Source: Flavobacteriaceae bacterium (GTDB lineage: Bacteria; Bacteroidota; Bacteroidia; Flavobacteriales; Flavobacteriaceae). Taken from it: a DNA stretch of 7,129 nt. The stretch is from contig NZQO01000033.1 in NCBI GenBank assembly GCA_002693605.1, positions 1-7,129 on the forward strand. Reading direction: 5' to 3'. Positions 6,600-7,129 of this stretch are shown piece by piece. The notes under the pieces are model-generated. The model was not told the origin of the DNA. It was given only the letters and a program-made list of their open reading frames with translations, and ran no database searches. A program made the translations under genes and the position numbers. Position 1 is the first letter of the stretch; every line of letters begins with the position of its first letter.

Positions 6600-7129
6600 A
6601 TGCAAGATGCCCATTATATAAGTTCCGAGATTCTCGACTTGCCCATAGTTAGCGAACTCTTGGAAACCAATCGCCCCCTGGCGCTCTCAGAGGAAGCTAG
6701 GCTCAATATTACCAAGTCATACGAGTACCTTCATGGAAGAATTAAGAATAACGACAGTCCTATTTATGGGATAAATACGGGTTTTGGCAGTTTGTGCAAC
6801 GTGAAGATTTCTTCCGAAAATTTATCTAAATTACAGGAAAACCTTGTAAAATCGCACGCCTGTGGAACCGGTGAGTATGTACCACGGGAAATTGTAAAGC
6901 TCATGTTGCTGCTCAAGATCCAGTCCCTAAGTTATGGCTACAGTGGCGTACAACTGGAAACCGTAGAGCGCCTGATTGATTTTTACAATAACGACATCCT
7001 TCCCGTTGTATATACCCAAGGAAGCCTCGGCGCCTCGGGCGATCTGGCTCCTCTAGCGCATTTGGCGTTGCCCTTATTGGGAATGGGGAACGTATGGGTA
7101 GGTTCTAAAATGGTCAAGGCACAAAAAGC
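6600..7129 (+). CDS. hutH: Histidine ammonia-lyase (histidase), N-terminal part
   Basis: The window holds the first 176 residues of an enzyme of about 500; the end is cut off. It removes ammonia from L-histidine to give urocanate, the first step of histidine breakdown. The residues that build the MIO electrophile are intact: Ala145-Ser146-Gly147 in GSLGASGDLAPLAH. Tyr56 in YGINTGFG and His86 in SHACGTG correspond to Tyr53 and His83 of the Pseudomonas putida enzyme with the same offset of three as the ASG triad. The Ser-His pair (85-86) is the histidine-type selectivity signature; phenylalanine and tyrosine ammonia-lyases have Phe-Leu or His-Leu there. ATG 6600 gives a family-like start with ALS (28-30) before the first helix. 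The neighbouring gene is nnr, not hutU or hutI; the rest of the pathway may lie downstream or elsewhere. Confidence 0.95.
   Translation, partial: MQDAHYISSEILDLPIVSELLETNRPLALSEEARLNITKSYEYLHGRIKNNDSPIYGINTGFGSLCNVKISSENLSKLQENLVKSHACGTGEYVPREIVKLMLLLKIQSLSYGYSGVQLETVERLIDFYNNDILPVVYTQGSLGASGDLAPLAHLALPLLGMGNVWVGSKMVKAQK

Noticed and set aside
1..7129. A novel defence, mobile or RNA-based system
   Set aside because: Every long conserved frame is accounted for by known enzyme families, and no gap exceeds 150 bases or shows arrays, long repeats or structured RNA.

Overview
The window looks like chromosome from a member of the Flavobacteriaceae (Bacteroidota). The evidence is the protein sequences, which match flavobacterial versions of housekeeping enzymes from memory of these families. 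Good Shine-Dalgarno sites are nearly absent. Three of the four gene-start regions next to long non-coding DNA carry boxes of the Bacteroidota sigma-factor type (TAnnTTTG, sometimes with an upstream TTG). No mobile element, CRISPR array, tRNA or rRNA was seen, and nothing suggests recent transfer.

Layout. Bases 1-853, plus strand: the C-terminal end of an iron-dependent alcohol dehydrogenase of the KdnB type (Kdo 8-oxidase), followed almost without gap by a small PlsC-like acyltransferase. This looks like an envelope or lipopolysaccharide-related pair. Bases 875-4868, minus strand: transcription runs leftward through gcvT, glsA, an RmlD-like NAD(P)-dependent reductase, a pterin-4a-carbinolamine dehydratase and yebC. 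The first four are spaced by 2, 19 and 10 bases and look like one operon. yebC follows after 111 bases and has its own candidate promoter. Bases 4869-5015: a 147-base divergent promoter region. Bases 5016-7129, plus strand: a full-length bifunctional NAD(P)HX repair enzyme (nnr), then the first third of histidine ammonia-lyase (hutH), cut by the window edge.

How they fit together. Several genes handle amino acids or their cofactors: GcvT (glycine to methylene-tetrahydrofolate), GlsA (glutamine to glutamate), HutH (histidine to urocanate) and the carbinolamine dehydratase (recycling of the pterin cofactor of aromatic amino acid hydroxylases). Nnr repairs damaged NADH and NADPH. YebC belongs to a gene-expression regulator/translation-factor family. 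I see no undescribed system here. The parts least explained by known biology are the RmlD-like reductase inside the gcvT-glsA operon, the role of the acyltransferase beside KdnB, and a short palindrome in the spacer of the yebC promoter.
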